From assembly GCA_045576655.1 (NCBI GenBank), contig JAZNGW010000032.1, positions 186,001 to 250,000 of the forward strand: a stretch of 64,000 nt of DNA. The letters are read 5' to 3'. Made by a program: the position numbers and the translations under genes. Of this stretch, positions 16,944-24,414 are shown piece by piece. Source of the DNA: RGIG8745 sp045576655. GTDB taxonomy: Bacteria > Bacteroidota > Bacteroidia > Bacteroidales > Bacteroidaceae. Under the pieces are notes generated by a model. The model ran no database searches and was not told where the DNA came from. It saw only the letters and a list, made by a program, of their open reading frames with translations. How positions within the stretch are numbered: position 1 is the stretch's first letter; each line of letters starts with the position of its first letter.

Positions 16944-16960
16944 ATCGATATACACCCCAT

Positions 16961-17045
16961 TCATAATTCATAACTCATAATTTCAACTCCTCAACTCCTT
17001 ACTCCTCAATTTTTACTTTTTACTTCTTACTTTTTACTTTTCATC
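16961..17045. repeat. Low-complexity run of repeated words
   Basis: Three blocks of short imperfect repeats follow one another: ATTCATAATTCATAACTC, then CAACTCCTCAACTCC/TTACTCCTC, then repeated TTTTTACTT units. I see no coding potential; the composition is strongly skewed to C and T on the plus strand. Confidence 0.75.
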
Positions 17046-17173
17046 CACCTCGGTCATGACACATCCCCACCGCCCTCGCGTCGCTACACCACCGCAGTCG
17101 CAATACAACACCGCCGCCCTCATGACATGGCACGAAGGCGGTGGAGAACACCACCTCGGTCGCATTGGACCAC
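17046..17173 (+). repeat. Degenerate 22-bp tandem repeat, locus A (five units)
   Basis: Four contiguous 22-base units occupy 17046-17067, 17068-17089, 17090-17111 and 17112-17133, each starting CRCC and containing a CxxTC core (for example CACCGCAGTCG). After an 18-base interruption a fifth unit fills 17152-17173; units four and five are both followed by GAAGG. The same unit recurs at two other intergenic loci in this window. Confidence 0.75.
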
Positions 17174-17244
17174 GAAGGAAAAGCACTAAAGAACTCTTGC
17201 GCGCTATACCATCAACAGAACATCCAATAAAACATCAATATTTT

Positions 17245-17275
17245 TTTGCGCCAAAAAACTAAACCCGTATCTTTG
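17245..17275 (+). promoter_or_regulatory. trmD promoter
   Basis: TTTG (17245-17248), 19 bases, then TATCTTTG (17268-17275): an exact consensus spacing, about 35 bases upstream of the trmD ATG. Confidence 0.8.
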
Positions 17276-17309
17276 CAAATTACATAAACAATAGAAAAGA
17301 TATTTCGTA

Positions 17310-17990
17310 ATGCGAATAGACATAATAACAGTATTGCCGGAGCTTATTGAGGGATTTCTTGGTGAATCTATTATTGGAAGAGCAAGAAAGAACGGGCTTG
17401 CTGACATATATATTCACAATCTTCGTGACTATACAAACGATAAGCACAAAAAAGTGGACGACTACCCTTTCGGCGGTTTCGCAGGTATGGTCATGAAATG
17501 CCAGCCTATTGACGCGTGCATTTCAAAATTGAAGTCGGAAAGAGATTATGACGAGATAATCTTCACCACACCAGATGGTCAACAATTTGACCAGCCAATG
17601 GCGAACGAACTGTCAATGAAGAAAAACATAATCATACTTTGTGGACACTACAAGGGCATAGATTATCGTATACGCGAGTACCTCATAACAAAAGAGGTTA
17701 GTATTGGCGACTTTGTCCTTACAGGAGGTGAACTCGCTGCTGCATGCATGACTGATGCGATAGTCAGAGTCATACCAGGAGCAATAGGCGACGAACAAAG
17801 CGCTCTATCCGACTCATTCCAGGATAATCTATTGGCCGCACCAGTATACACCCGTCCCGCAGACTATAATGGATGGAAAGTTCCAGAAGTTCTCCTCTCT
17901 GGGCATGAGGCAAAAATTAAGGAATGGGAACTACAACAGTCACTCGAACGCACAAAGTCCCTTCGTCCAGATCTGCTCAAAACAAAATGA
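17310..17990 (+). CDS. trmD: tRNA (guanine-37-N1)-methyltransferase
   Basis: This 226-residue SPOUT methyltransferase adds a methyl group to G37 of tRNAs reading CNN codons, which prevents frameshifting. Key motifs are the start MRIDIITVLPELIEGFL, the PFGGFAGMVMKCQPI loop, CGHYKGIDYRIRE, and the knotted SAM-binding segment SIGDFVLTGGELAA, followed by DSFQDNLLAAPVYTRPADY. The length is normal. In many bacteria trmD is embedded in an rpsP-rimM-rplS operon; here it stands alone behind a strong promoter. Confidence 0.97.
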   Translation: MRIDIITVLPELIEGFLGESIIGRARKNGLADIYIHNLRDYTNDKHKKVDDYPFGGFAGMVMKCQPIDACISKLKSERDYDEIIFTTPDGQQFDQPMANELSMKKNIIILCGHYKGIDYRIREYLITKEVSIGDFVLTGGELAAACMTDAIVRVIPGAIGDEQSALSDSFQDNLLAAPVYTRPADYNGWKVPEVLLSGHEAKIKEWELQQSLERTKSLRPDLLKTK

Positions 17991-18052
17991 GCGAATAAAT
18001 TCTCTAATTTGATTATTTTTACACCAAATTTATTTTTCACATAAATTATTCA

Positions 18053-18060
18053 TATATTTG
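18053..18060 (+). promoter_or_regulatory. Candidate -7 element directly before the HU/SPOR gene
   Basis: TATATTTG (18053-18060) ends four bases before the ATG at 18065. If used, the transcript would be leaderless or nearly so. No clear -33 element is seen at the expected spacing, so this is tentative. Confidence 0.35.
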
Positions 18061-18064
18061 CAAT

Positions 18065-19126
18065 ATGATTAGTTTAGGAAAGCACATAGAAATCTTGTTA
18101 TTGGAACATGATTGCGTCATTGTACCAGGTTTAGGTGCATTTATTGCAAACCATGCATCTGCATGCTATAATGAAAACGGCGACAACATGTTTTTACCGC
18201 CTTACCGTAATATCTGTTTCAACCAAAGCCTTGCCACTAACGACGGTTTGCTAGTACAGGCATACATGAGCGCATATGATGCAGCATATCCTGAGGCGCA
18301 GAAGCAGATGACTCAAGACATCAATGACACTCTTTACGAACTGGATGTTAATGGTTTTGTTAAAATCAAAGGCATTGGAGTCTTATCGAAGAACTTAAGC
18401 GGCAATATAACCTTTGAGCCAGAAGAAGTTGGTGCAGGCATACTGACTCCATCGCTATATGGAATGTATTCTTTCGGCATTAAAAGTTGGGAAGAGGCAC
18501 TCAAAGAAAGGGATATAAAAGAAGCACTCAAAGATACGCTTGTTCTTCCAATACGCACTAACGACGTTCTTGCAGAAACAGACGAACCAGTCAAAGGACA
18601 TAAGGCAAAGAGCAATAATAAAACAAGGTTTATAGATATTGCTGTTGCCGCGGTGGCATCAGTATTATTATTCTTCCTGTTTTCGTACCCTGCATTAAAA
18701 TCGTTCCCTGATTCAACAAGCAACACATATGTGGCTAGTTCTATAAAAATCAGCAACAAGAAAAAAGAAAGCCTAAAAGAGCCAAATCACAATCCTACTG
18801 AATTTGTTGCTAAAATAAAAGAAAACAAGGAGCCTGAAGAAAATATAAATATTGTCTCAGCCCCCCTAAAAGTTGAAAGCATAATAAAAGAAAATAAATT
18901 TGTTATCGTTTTAGCAACATGTGTTACCGAAAAGAATGCAAACATTCTGATCGAAAAACTAAAAAAGGAAGGATATTCTGATGTGGTTTTCAACAAAAAC
19001 GGTAAAATGAACAGAGTGACATACTCTTCATTTAGCACTTTTAAGGAAGCAAACGACGAACTTTCCACATTAAGAAATTTAAGCCCTTACTTTAAAGAAG
19101 CATGGGTGTACAACACTAACAAATAA
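18065..19126 (+). CDS. HU-CCDC81-like and SPOR domain membrane protein
   Basis: This 353-residue protein has an N-terminal HU-related domain of the CCDC81 type (ISLGKHIEILLLEHDCVIVPGLGAFIANH..., about 1-125), here found on a membrane protein. A single transmembrane segment follows (about 192-210, FIDIAVAAVASVLLFFLFSYPAL), then a charged linker and a C-terminal SPOR domain (about 275-350). SPOR domains bind denuded septal peptidoglycan, so a role at the division site is inferred, with the HU-like part facing the cytoplasm. This architecture is recurrent in Bacteroidota; its function is poorly known. Confidence 0.85.
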   Translation: MISLGKHIEILLLEHDCVIVPGLGAFIANHASACYNENGDNMFLPPYRNICFNQSLATNDGLLVQAYMSAYDAAYPEAQKQMTQDINDTLYELDVNGFVKIKGIGVLSKNLSGNITFEPEEVGAGILTPSLYGMYSFGIKSWEEALKERDIKEALKDTLVLPIRTNDVLAETDEPVKGHKAKSNNKTRFIDIAVAAVASVLLFFLFSYPALKSFPDSTSNTYVASSIKISNKKKESLKEPNHNPTEFVAKIKENKEPEENINIVSAPLKVESIIKENKFVIVLATCVTEKNANILIEKLKKEGYSDVVFNKNGKMNRVTYSSFSTFKEANDELSTLRNLSPYFKEAWVYNTNK

Positions 19127-19146
19127 TTCAAATTAAAAACATATGA

Positions 19147-19169
19147 CGGAGGGAACATTGTTTCCTCCG
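19147..19169 (+). terminator. Terminator after the HU/SPOR gene
   Basis: CGGAGGGAA (19147-19155) pairs with TTTCCTCCG (19161-19169), one wobble, five-base loop, followed by CTCTCTTATTA. Confidence 0.65.
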
Positions 19170-19191
19170 CTCTCTTATTATAACTAAAATA

Positions 19192-19725
19192 ATGAAAAGG
19201 GTACGCTGTCCAAAATGTGATAATTATACAGTATTTGATGAAACAAAATACGAACAAGGCCAGTCACTCGTGTTCGTATGCCAACACTGCAAAAAAGAAT
19301 TTGGAATACGCATAGGCAAGTCTGCGATGACTGGGATTCATCAAGAACGCCATTTGGATGAAAGAGAATTTGACAAAAACTACGGCAGTATTATTGTTGT
19401 GGAAAATGCATTTGCTTTTAAGCAAGTAATACCTTTAGAATTAGGGATAAATGAATTTGGCAGATACATTAAAGGCACCAGAATCAATAAACCGATAGAT
19501 ACGCGCGACCCTAGCATTGACACATTCCATTGTACAATTACAGTTGAAAATGTTAAAGGCAAAATTAAATATATTTTACGTGATGCGCCAAGTGACACCG
19601 GTACATTCTATATGAACACGATACTTCGTAATTCAGACAGAATAGAAATACAAGACGGGGCAATCATTACAATTGGGGCAACTACACTTATATTGCGCTC
19701 CGCAGCTGAAGACAACGAAGAGTAA
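19192..19725 (+). CDS. Zinc-ribbon and FHA domain protein
   Basis: This 177-residue protein begins with a zinc-ribbon pattern (CPKCDNY...CQHCKKEF, cysteines near 6, 9, 30 and 33). A forkhead-associated domain occupies about 75-172, with GRYIKG, RDPSIDTFHCTITVE and LRDAPSDTGTFYMN. FHA domains bind phosphothreonine peptides and usually report on Ser/Thr kinase signalling. No Hanks-type kinase is visible in the window. The conserved arginine, serine and histidine of the phosphopeptide-binding face appear present (GR, S-x-x-x-FH). The gene precedes two AraC-type regulators on the same strand, but a functional link is only positional. Confidence 0.82.
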   Translation: MKRVRCPKCDNYTVFDETKYEQGQSLVFVCQHCKKEFGIRIGKSAMTGIHQERHLDEREFDKNYGSIIVVENAFAFKQVIPLELGINEFGRYIKGTRINKPIDTRDPSIDTFHCTITVENVKGKIKYILRDAPSDTGTFYMNTILRNSDRIEIQDGAIITIGATTLILRSAAEDNEE

Positions 19726-19781
19726 CACCTACACAAATGATAAACGCAACCGAAATATAAACACCTAATTAATACTATGCT

Positions 19782-20684
19782 ATGATAAAAGATGATGACC
19801 TTATTAGAAAAGACGATTTTGATACAACATCTTATTTTTCATCATTTGAAGACAAATACATCATATTTGACAACCTTGATAAGAAAAACGACCCCATAAT
19901 AAATCCAACTAAGGAAATATATAATAATTTATACGTATATGTGGTTATAGTACTTAACGGTACATTAAACATCAGTGTCAACTCTGTAGATCTGCAAATA
20001 CGCTCAAACGAGTATCTGACAATCATGCCATGTACGAAATTCAGCGTAAAAGAATCGCGTTGCCTATATTTTGCATATGCAACAAAGGCACATCTCACAA
20101 ATGCCATTTATAGCCAAATAGGAATGACTCGTGACCTGTATACGCACTGCTTCACATTTCATCACCACCGTTTTACACACGAACAGATACTGAATTTCAA
20201 ATCTGTGTACCTTATGGCCAAACGTGAGCATAACCGTGATGACTTCTTCATGAAAGAATATGCTATTAGGGCAATGATATTAGCATATTATTCACAACTT
20301 CATAAATTTCTTGAAAACAATAAAGAAATTAGTCATTACAAGAATTCTCGTCAAGAGCAGATATTCAAAAAATTTCTCGATCTTCTAGATGAACACTACA
20401 TGAATAGCAGAGCTGTAAACTTTTATGCAGATAAATTAGGGATAACACCGAAATACTTGTCATCAACAACAATCACATTTACAGGAATATCTGCATCTAA
20501 GATTATAGACGATTTTGTAGTTTTCCAAATTAAGCAACACCTTTACATAAATACAAAAAGTGTAAAAGAGATTAGCAAATTATTGAATTTCCAGTCACAA
20601 AGTTTCTTTGGACGCTACTTCAAACGAATAACTGGCATGTCTCCAAGAGAATACATCAACAAGTATTCAATAAGATTCGTTTAA
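19782..20684 (+). CDS. AraC-family transcriptional regulator (first of a tandem pair)
   Basis: This 300-residue protein has an N-terminal cupin-like sensor region (about 1-170) and a C-terminal AraC DNA-binding domain with two helix-turn-helix units (about 200-298). The second unit contains VKEISKLLNFQSQSFFGRYFKRITGMSPREY, the family signature. It is followed after 17 bases by a paralogue of nearly equal length with an almost identical signature. The ligand is unknown. Proteins of this layout often act on adjacent genes, here perhaps the phytase-like esterase at 21594 (inference). Confidence 0.9.
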   Translation: MIKDDDLIRKDDFDTTSYFSSFEDKYIIFDNLDKKNDPIINPTKEIYNNLYVYVVIVLNGTLNISVNSVDLQIRSNEYLTIMPCTKFSVKESRCLYFAYATKAHLTNAIYSQIGMTRDLYTHCFTFHHHRFTHEQILNFKSVYLMAKREHNRDDFFMKEYAIRAMILAYYSQLHKFLENNKEISHYKNSRQEQIFKKFLDLLDEHYMNSRAVNFYADKLGITPKYLSSTTITFTGISASKIIDDFVVFQIKQHLYINTKSVKEISKLLNFQSQSFFGRYFKRITGMSPREYINKYSIRFV

Positions 20685-20701
20685 ACAAAACACCTATATA
20701 A

Positions 20702-21616
20702 ATGAAACCATTCAATAAAATTAATATAGTCAAAGACCTTGCGTCTGAAATCGGCATAAACAACTATAGTATTGACAATTACATATTGCTTTACGATAAC
20801 TATGACCAGTCATATCCTCTACAAAAATTTAAAGGGAAAGGTCCTATAAAAATTGAGCAAATGATGTTTGTGCTTATAACAGGCGGAAGCATAACTATAG
20901 ATGTAAATGATGAAGAAGAAGTAACCTTGCGGCAGAAGGACTGCATTGTTATAACGCCAGACAGCATATTGGAAATCAAAAATTATACAACTGATTTTAA
21001 TTTTCAAATGCATGTATTTTGTCAAGAACTAGTAAAAGACACATTCAAAGACTTGAATATAAATTACAATCTCATGTCGCTTAGCCACATATTTAAGCAC
21101 AAGCAATGTGATGAGGAATCATATATTTATAGAATAAACCTCTATAAAGAACTCAAAGAAGAGCTTTCTCTACCTCAATATAAGTATCAAAAGTTGTTTG
21201 CACGCGCATTCTCAAACCTCATATTTATAAATAACATTAATTTATTCAACCTGAATGCAACCACATCAAAGAGAAAAACATCTAAACAAATAAACGTATT
21301 TAAAAAATTCCTTGAACTTCTAAATACATATAGCGTTACTAATCGTGAAGTGCAATTCTATGCAGAAAAACTTAACATAACGCCTAAATACCTTTCAGCC
21401 GTAACAATTGAATATAGTGGTAAAAATGCATCAAAATGGATTGATGAATATGTTATTACAAAAGCGAAAAATCTTCTCAGAGAACAAAGACATAGCATAA
21501 AATCAGTCAGCATGCAACTAAATTTCCCTAGTCAGAGCTTTTTTGGGCGATATTTCAAACGCATAACAGGCATGTCGCCTAAACAGTTCATTAATGAACA
21601 AAATGCAAGTAAATAA
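20702..21616 (+). CDS. AraC-family transcriptional regulator (second of a tandem pair)
   Basis: This 304-residue paralogue of the preceding gene has the same layout: cupin-like N-terminal half and C-terminal double helix-turn-helix (about 205-300), ending FPSQSFFGRYFKRITGMSPKQFIN. The DNA-reading segment SQSFFGRYFKRITGMSP is identical in both, so they may recognise related sites, while the sensor halves have diverged strongly. Its 3' end overlaps the start of the next gene by 23 bases (14 if the second ATG is used), implying cotranscription and possibly coupled translation. Confidence 0.9.
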   Translation: MKPFNKINIVKDLASEIGINNYSIDNYILLYDNYDQSYPLQKFKGKGPIKIEQMMFVLITGGSITIDVNDEEEVTLRQKDCIVITPDSILEIKNYTTDFNFQMHVFCQELVKDTFKDLNINYNLMSLSHIFKHKQCDEESYIYRINLYKELKEELSLPQYKYQKLFARAFSNLIFINNINLFNLNATTSKRKTSKQINVFKKFLELLNTYSVTNREVQFYAEKLNITPKYLSAVTIEYSGKNASKWIDEYVITKAKNLLREQRHSIKSVSMQLNFPSQSFFGRYFKRITGMSPKQFINEQNASK

Positions 21617-22712
21617 CAACTACATAGCGCAAATATTTAGAAACAGATACATAGCCTTTATATTGGCACAAACATGTATTTGCGTAACACTAGCGCAGCC
21701 CACAATAAAAGCATCCCTGTTGAAGCAAAAAAGCATGTCTTCAATAGGGATATTGCATGCCAATTACAGTGGAATCACAAAAATAAATGCAGATACATTC
21801 GCTATAATATCTGACAAACCTGACGCCCAAAAGAAAATAGCTAAAATCATCAAAATAGAGCAATCGCCACAAAGCGGGAAGATTACAAACATACAGTTGA
21901 TCGCCACCTTACCAGAAAACAACAACAGCAATGTTACAAAAAAAGATTGTGAGGACATTACTTACAACCCGCAAACCAATACTTTCTTCATTTGCGATGA
22001 AACAGACAATGAAATTTGGGAATACGACAGAACACTCAAACAAACAGGTCGTAAACACGCAATCCCCAGCATATTCAACAATGATAACATAATGCCAAAC
22101 AAGGGGTTTGAAGCATTGCATTACGCTCACAATGAAAAAACTTATTGGGCTATAACCGAAAGTAATCTGAGAAGCGACGAAGACAGCACATCTCGTAGAA
22201 AACGCTTAAGACTGCTAAGTTTCAATGAGCAGTTAAAACTTGTGGCGCAGTACATATACGAGACGGAAGAGCCAATCTATCTAAAGCAATACAAGGAATA
22301 CGCCTTCGGAGTACCAGCGATAACAGCACTTGACGATGGTAGTTTGTTAGTCATGGAACGCGAAGTGAGAGTTAAAAACAGCTATATCGGCAGCAATACA
22401 CACACAAGAGTATTCAACATCAGACCAAAAGATGTCAATAGAACAGAATCCTCCAAAAACATATGGGACCAAGGGAAGTCTGTTCCAGTATCTAAAACGC
22501 CTGTATGTTCATTCTCCACATACCTCAAGATTGGAAAATTCAATTTTGGGAATTATGAAGGAATGTGTTTAGGAAGAAAACTTAATGACGGTCGTCAGAC
22601 TGTAATACTTATTAGCGACTCCCAAAATGGCGCTGGTAATGCACTATTTCGACTTAAAGACTATTTAAAAGTAATTGTTATTGATAAAAAAGAACAATAT
22701 TATCCACTATAA
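21594..22712 (+). CDS. Exported phytase-like esterase-domain protein
   Basis: This 372-residue protein starts with a hydrophobic export segment (about 15-32, ending near CVTLAQ). The body matches the 'esterase-like activity of phytase' beta-propeller family: SSIGILHANYSGITKI, DCEDITYNPQTNTFFICDETDNEIWEYD, NKGFEALHYAHNEKTYWAITES and the closing NYEGMCLGRKLNDGRQTVILISDSQN. It likely acts in the periplasm on phosphate esters or a related substrate, but the substrate is not predictable. Start is uncertain: ATG at 21594 or 21603 both fit. It follows the AraC pair with overlap. Confidence 0.8.
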   Translation: MNKMQVNNNYIAQIFRNRYIAFILAQTCICVTLAQPTIKASLLKQKSMSSIGILHANYSGITKINADTFAIISDKPDAQKKIAKIIKIEQSPQSGKITNIQLIATLPENNNSNVTKKDCEDITYNPQTNTFFICDETDNEIWEYDRTLKQTGRKHAIPSIFNNDNIMPNKGFEALHYAHNEKTYWAITESNLRSDEDSTSRRKRLRLLSFNEQLKLVAQYIYETEEPIYLKQYKEYAFGVPAITALDDGSLLVMEREVRVKNSYIGSNTHTRVFNIRPKDVNRTESSKNIWDQGKSVPVSKTPVCSFSTYLKIGKFNFGNYEGMCLGRKLNDGRQTVILISDSQNGAGNALFRLKDYLKVIVIDKKEQYYPL

Positions 22713-22732
22713 TGTTAAACATTTTAAATATA

Positions 22733-22764
22733 TTTGACTATTCGGACAAAACGGCATACATTTG
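22733..22764 (+). promoter_or_regulatory. Candidate promoter of the small secreted protein gene
   Basis: TTTG (22733-22736), 20 bases, then TACATTTG (22757-22764), close to the TTTG-N19-TAnnTTTG consensus; start codon about 68 bases downstream. Confidence 0.65.
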
Positions 22765-22831
22765 TGAACCCTATTAGCATGTGGGAACAAACACAAACCA
22801 TAGACCACATAAATTTATAAAAACAGAAACA

Positions 22832-23323
22832 ATGAAGAAGATTATAACATTAATTGCACTAATAGCAGTTGGAATCACACAAATTTCAGCACAGGACTTA
22901 TACAAGAAAGTATATGAAAGCGCTATAGATGTTGTTAACAACTCACAATCAAGCGACGAACAAGTACAAATCAATCAATTCAAAGTCACTGCACTCAACT
23001 ATATTGCCCGACAAGTAAAGAAAAGCGGAACAGAGAGGGACAGTTACTTTTATGATTCTCAAGCAGTAAACATGGCATCTTTCATCACAGACTTTGAAAC
23101 AAACGTAATGAAAGCACGTACAATATCAACTGCTAAGCGCCTGCAAGTTATCGAAATATACAGGAGCGCATCACTTTCAAACCCATTGTTCAATGACGCT
23201 GATAAAGAAACGGTATATTGCTATGTAAACGATAAGGCAACATTTACGCCATTCAGTCTCGACACTGACTGGGAAAAGGCTTATGAGGTGGCAACAATAA
23301 AAATTAGAGAATTCTTTAAATAA
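22832..23323 (+). CDS. Small secreted protein of unknown function
   Basis: About 163 residues. I chose the ATG at 22832 because it gives a clean signal peptide (MKKIITLIALIAVGITQISAQ, cleavage after SAQ expected), whereas the open frame from 22781 puts 17 polar residues first. The mature part is mostly helical-looking, charged, without cysteines or known motifs, and mentions no enzymatic signature. It has its own promoter and is followed by two hairpins, so it appears to be a monocistronic gene. I do not recognise the family. Confidence 0.75.
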   Translation: MKKIITLIALIAVGITQISAQDLYKKVYESAIDVVNNSQSSDEQVQINQFKVTALNYIARQVKKSGTERDSYFYDSQAVNMASFITDFETNVMKARTISTAKRLQVIEIYRSASLSNPLFNDADKETVYCYVNDKATFTPFSLDTDWEKAYEVATIKIREFFK

Positions 23324-23359
23324 TGTAAGGGGCGGACGGGACTGCCCCATTTAAAGACA

Positions 23360-23385
23360 AAAGGGTTGTGCTTGCACAGCCCTTT
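23360..23385 (+). terminator. Terminator after the small secreted protein gene
   Basis: AAAGGGTTGTGC (23360-23371) pairs with GCACAGCCCTTT (23374-23385), a 12-bp stem with one wobble and a two-base gap that opens to a slightly larger loop. A smaller GGGGC/GCCCC hairpin (23329-23348) precedes it. The remainder of the gap to 23679 is AT-rich with no gene seen. Confidence 0.75.
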
Positions 23386-23628
23386 ATTGTCTAATTCCAT
23401 TCATCATTTTCTGCATTTGTGTCTTGCCATGTGTTTGTGCTGACACCTTCTACTCTCTACTTCCAACTCAAGTTTCGTAGGGAGCGTGTTCAACTTTCGT
23501 ACTTAGCGTTTTATTGACGAAACATTATTGCCCATCAAAAACAGCAAATAATATCGTATTTTAGTATAATAAGTGTTAAACTTATATCAAGCCCAATGAA
23601 AAAATGTACAATATTCCATAAAAGGTTT

Positions 23629-23636
23629 TACTTTTG
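23629..23636 (+). promoter_or_regulatory. Candidate -7 element of the efflux operon
   Basis: TACTTTTG (23629-23636) matches TAnnTTTG about 44 bases before the first ATG of the efflux operon. The -33 position has no clear TTTG, so the operon may need an activator. Confidence 0.45.
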
Positions 23637-23679
23637 TATGTTTTACCGGATGGAAATCCTATACATATAAATACGGCAA

Positions 23680-24396
23680 ATGATACGACTCAGCAATATA
23701 CATAAAACTTACAACAACGGCACGCCGCTACATGTGCTTAAAGGCATTGATTTACACATCAAACAAGGTGAGTTTGTTGCAATCATGGGGGCTTCGGGGT
23801 CAGGAAAATCGACTATGCTAAATATTCTCGGCATACTTGACGATTATGATGAAGGTGAATATATACTTAACAACAAACTCATAAGTAACTTAAGTGAATC
23901 CAAAGCGGCAGAATACCGCAATCGTATGATTGGTTTCATATTCCAGTCATTCAACCTTATACCATTTAAAAATGCCGTTGAGAACGTTGCCTTGCCTCTT
24001 TTCTACCAGGGCGTTAGCCGAAAGAAACGAAATGCCCTCGCCCTAGAATATCTTGACCGTCTCGGGCTCAAAGATTGGGCTCACCACTACCCTAACGAAC
24101 TTTCTGGCGGACAGAAGCAGCGAGTCGCAATAGCAAGAGCTCTCATTACAAATCCGCAAGTCATCTTGGCTGACGAGCCTACTGGTGCGTTAGACAGCAA
24201 AACTTCCATTGAAGTTATTCAAATACTTAAAGACTTGCACAAACAAGGCATGACAATTGTTGTTGTAACGCACGAAAGTGGCGTGGCTTACCAAACTGAG
24301 AAGATTGTGCATATCAAAGATGGTATAATTGAAAGTATTGAGGATAACATCAGCCCTAGTGCTGCACCATTTGGAATTAATGGAATCATGAAATAG
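23680..24396 (+). CDS. MacB-type ABC transporter ATP-binding protein
   Basis: This 238-residue ATPase has Walker A GASGSGKST (about 40-48), Q-loop FIFQSFNLIPF, signature LSGGQKQRVAIARAL, Walker B VILADEPTGALD and the switch histidine in VVTHE. The pattern is that of the LolD/MacB family, whose members power mechanotransmission rather than direct transport. It is the first gene of a five-gene operon with two MacB-like permeases, an HlyD-type adaptor and a TolC-type channel. Together they form a predicted tripartite export pump. Confidence 0.95.
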   Translation: MIRLSNIHKTYNNGTPLHVLKGIDLHIKQGEFVAIMGASGSGKSTMLNILGILDDYDEGEYILNNKLISNLSESKAAEYRNRMIGFIFQSFNLIPFKNAVENVALPLFYQGVSRKKRNALALEYLDRLGLKDWAHHYPNELSGGQKQRVAIARALITNPQVILADEPTGALDSKTSIEVIQILKDLHKQGMTIVVVTHESGVAYQTEKIVHIKDGIIESIEDNISPSAAPFGINGIMK

Positions 24397-24414
24397 TTTT
24401 TAGAGAATAACAAA

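Larger units (their letters stand above)
16442..17309. other. Repeat-rich intergenic region without a convincing gene
   Basis: This 868-base stretch between the divergent rplU and trmD genes holds two promoters at its ends and several repeats. These are a tandem pair of a 19-base unit (16693-16711 and 16714-16732), a 15-bp inverted repeat (16667-16681 / 16929-16943), a run of short repeated words rich in C and T (about 16961-17045), and five copies of a degenerate 22-base unit (17046-17173). Open frames inside it (60-85 codons) have repeat-derived composition and no recognisable motifs. Confidence 0.8.

Noticed and set aside
17046..17173. The 22-bp repeats as a CRISPR array
   Set aside because: Units are contiguous and degenerate, there are no unique spacers between identical repeats, and no cas genes are in the window.
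17056..17262. A 68-codon plus-strand frame before trmD
   Set aside because: It lies wholly within the 22-bp repeats, has repeat-derived composition and precedes the trmD promoter.
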